A DNA stretch of 64,000 bases. Origin: JBGTGG01 sp964398945 (lineage in GTDB: Bacteria; Bacteroidota; Bacteroidia; Cytophagales; Cyclobacteriaceae). Location: NCBI GenBank assembly GCA_964398945.1, contig CAYNOT010000017.1, forward strand, positions 53,420-117,419, read 5' to 3'. Below the pieces are notes generated by a model that saw only the letters and a program-made list of their open reading frames with translations, was not told where the DNA came from and ran no database searches. Below, piece after piece: positions 62,760 through 64,000 of the stretch (the stretch's first letter is position 1; every line of letters begins with the position of its first letter). The position numbers and the translations under genes are program-made.

Positions 62760-63536
62760 ATGGCCATCGTCACCCTATTAACAGATTCCGGAGAGGCCGA
62801 TCACTATGTGGCAGCTATTAAGGCGGCAATCATACGGGTGAACCCCGGGGTCAGTATTGTTGATATCAGCCATCGCATTCCTGCCTGCGATATCGGGCAG
62901 GCAGCCTTCGTGTTGAGAAGTGTGTTCCGGGATTTCCCCAAAGGAACCGTACACATTGTGGGGGTGCATGCCACCGGCAACCGCGATGATGCTTTTATTG
63001 TATTGAAGTTGGAAGATCATTTTTTTGTAGGGACAGACAATGGGCTTTTGGGTTTGATCAGTGAAAAGCAACACCAACAATTAGCAATATTAAATACCAT
63101 CAATCCCATACTAACCACATTCCCGGAAAAGGATATCCTGGCCCCGACTGCGGCAAAATTAGCCAGCGGTGTTTCTATTACGGATTTGGGCAAACCATTG
63201 GAGCAATTTAAAAAGATGATCGACCGTCAGGTAAAGGCTACCAAAAAACAAATTGCGGGCCATGTGATCCATGTGGATGTATTTGGAAACCTGATTACCA
63301 ATATCCCGAAAGAAGCGTTTGATATCCTGAACCGGGAACGCGGTTTTACGATCCAGTTCGGAAGTGAAAAATTCAGGACCATCCACAAACATTATCACCA
63401 ATCTGATGAAGGTGATTGTTTTATCGTTTTTAACAGCTTAAAACTTTTGGAAATCGGGATCAACAAAGGCAATGCCTCCGAACTTTTTGGACTGGGGTAT
63501 GATAGTATGGTGAATATTATTTTTGATGAAACTTAG
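62760..63536 (+). CDS. SAM hydrolase (SAM hydroxide adenosyltransferase, DUF62)
   Basis: ATG at 62760 (M-A-I-V-T-L-L-T-D-S-G) is the start because the family begins with this motif; upstream in-frame codons run back into phoH. The 258-residue protein of the chlorinase/fluorinase fold has D-S-G-E-A-D-H-Y-V with the SAM-binding Asp, V-H-A-T-G-N-R, the G-T-D-N-G-L-L-G block, and a C-terminal N-L-I-T-N-I-P domain. It hydrolyses SAM to adenosine and methionine; the halogenase-specific features cannot be judged by eye. Confidence 0.92.
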   Translation: MAIVTLLTDSGEADHYVAAIKAAIIRVNPGVSIVDISHRIPACDIGQAAFVLRSVFRDFPKGTVHIVGVHATGNRDDAFIVLKLEDHFFVGTDNGLLGLISEKQHQQLAILNTINPILTTFPEKDILAPTAAKLASGVSITDLGKPLEQFKKMIDRQVKATKKQIAGHVIHVDVFGNLITNIPKEAFDILNRERGFTIQFGSEKFRTIHKHYHQSDEGDCFIVFNSLKLLEIGINKGNASELFGLGYDSMVNIIFDET

Positions 63537-63540
63537 ACAT

Positions 63541-63596
63541 AAGTAGTAAGATATAATGTAGTAAGACTCAATACTATAGACTAAGGACTAAAAACT
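63541..63596 (+). repeat. 7-bp-period repeat filling the whole spacer
   Basis: Eight consecutive 7-mers exactly up to the next ATG: aagtagt, aagatat, aatgtag, taagact, caatact, atagact, aaggact, aaaaact. The last five end in ACT. Only four bases (63537-63540) separate it from the previous stop. Confidence 0.75.
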
Positions 63597-63890
63597 ATGC
63601 TGATACGAATAGTACGTATGCATTTCACCGAAACTGGTGTGGAAGAATTTTTGGAGATATTCAATGCCAACAAGGTTGCCATCCGGGATTTTGAAGGCTG
63701 TACCCACCTTCAACTCCTGCGTGATAAGGATGATCCAACGGTATATACAACACTTAGCCATTGGGAATCAGAAGAAAACCTTGAGAATTACCGCAAATCG
63801 GAGTTGTTTGGCAAGGTTTGGGGAAGGGTAAAGAGCTTATTTTCGAAGCGTACGATTGCCTTTTCTTTAGAGAAATATATTGAGCTGTAA
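63597..63890 (+). CDS. antibiotic biosynthesis monooxygenase (ABM) domain protein
   Basis: A 97-residue ABM-fold protein, dimeric ferredoxin-like, with R-I-V-R-M-H-F, F-L-E-I-F-N, the F-E-G-C-T-H-L-Q-L-L strand and H-W-E-S-E-E-N-L-E-N-Y. Single-domain ABM proteins include quinol monooxygenases and heme-handling enzymes; this one cannot be placed further. Its entire upstream spacer is heptamer repeat, so it either has no own promoter or the repeat serves that role. Confidence 0.9.
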   Translation: MLIRIVRMHFTETGVEEFLEIFNANKVAIRDFEGCTHLQLLRDKDDPTVYTTLSHWESEENLENYRKSELFGKVWGRVKSLFSKRTIAFSLEKYIEL

Positions 63891-63940
63891 TTGGCTAAAA
63901 AACAAAGAATGTTCATATTTGCAGCCCAGTCACAAAAAAT

Positions 63941-64000
63941 GCCTGAGTGGCGGAACTGGTAGACGCGCACGACTCAAAATCGTGTACCGTAAGGTGTGCC
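63941..64000 (+). tRNA. tRNA-Leu (anticodon CAA), 5' part, cut by window edge
   Basis: Starts GCCTGAGTGGCGGAACTGG with the Leu D-arm GGTAGACGC. The anticodon arm has the stem CACGA / TCGTG and loop CTCAAAA (CAA), followed by the long variable arm characteristic of Leu (GTACC...). The T-arm and acceptor 3' strand lie beyond the window. Confidence 0.9.

Overview
The window looks like chromosomal DNA of a member of the Bacteroidota, most likely a Cytophagales-type environmental heterotroph (inference). The evidence is: proteins with type IX secretion (T9SS) type A C-terminal sorting domains at 1-361, 2461-4341 and 49417-50121; a PorD/DUF4835 gene; the Bacteroidota form of RNA polymerase omega; an OstA-like LPS-transport protein; and promoters of the Bacteroidota type (TTTG ... 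TAnnTTTG) instead of sigma-70 boxes. Two tRNA genes are present: Ile2-type CAT on the minus strand at 9217-9291, and Leu-CAA cut by the right edge. No rRNA, CRISPR array, integrase or insertion sequence was seen.

Layout. 0-7.9 kb: cell-wall and envelope genes (D-Ala-D-Ala ligase, PASTA protein, T9SS cargo, M50 protease, HAD hydrolase, DUF4407, YccF). 7.9-9.3 kb: an A+T-rich accessory patch with a broken gene relic and an unrecognised two-gene unit next to tRNA-Ile2. 9.4-17.2 kb: NYN-domain protein, DsbA-family protein, sialate O-acetylesterase, an M14 carboxypeptidase split by a one-base frameshift, and two MDR oxidoreductases. 17.2-31.4 kb: a nitrate/nitrite assimilation cluster: DUF4202, cobA (siroheme), nirB, nirD, a two-component pair, an intruding KilA-N gene, narK, a nitrate reductase fused to its own NAD(P)H-reductase module, and a rubredoxin protein built on a cysteine-poor nitrite/sulfite-reductase-like scaffold. 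31.5-41.1 kb: two FtsX/MacB-type ABC export loci with tesA, TolC and HlyD-type partners, plus a GxxExxY gene. 41.2-44 kb: an ECF sigma factor, membrane anti-sigma candidate and secreted-protein operon. 44-64 kb: housekeeping genes (mdh, tilS, OstA-like, bamD, rpoZ, coaBC, porD, recN, recQ, ECH, comEC, phoH, SAM hydrolase).

How the genes work together. NarK would import nitrate, the NasA fusion reduce it to nitrite, and NirBD reduce nitrite to ammonium using siroheme made through CobA. The control regions of both transcription units (cobA|nirB and narK) share copies of the palindrome TACGTA, spaced by about whole helical turns and ending 5-6 bp before a TA-rich promoter box. This looks like the operator of one common regulator and is the strongest regulatory signal in the window. 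A second recurring signal is non-coding: several spacers consist of degenerate words repeated with a strict 7-bp period (8 bp in one, 11 bp in two others) and folded as imperfect palindromes. The word differs from spacer to spacer while the period is kept. The 11-bp type abuts the solitary KilA-N and GxxExxY genes.
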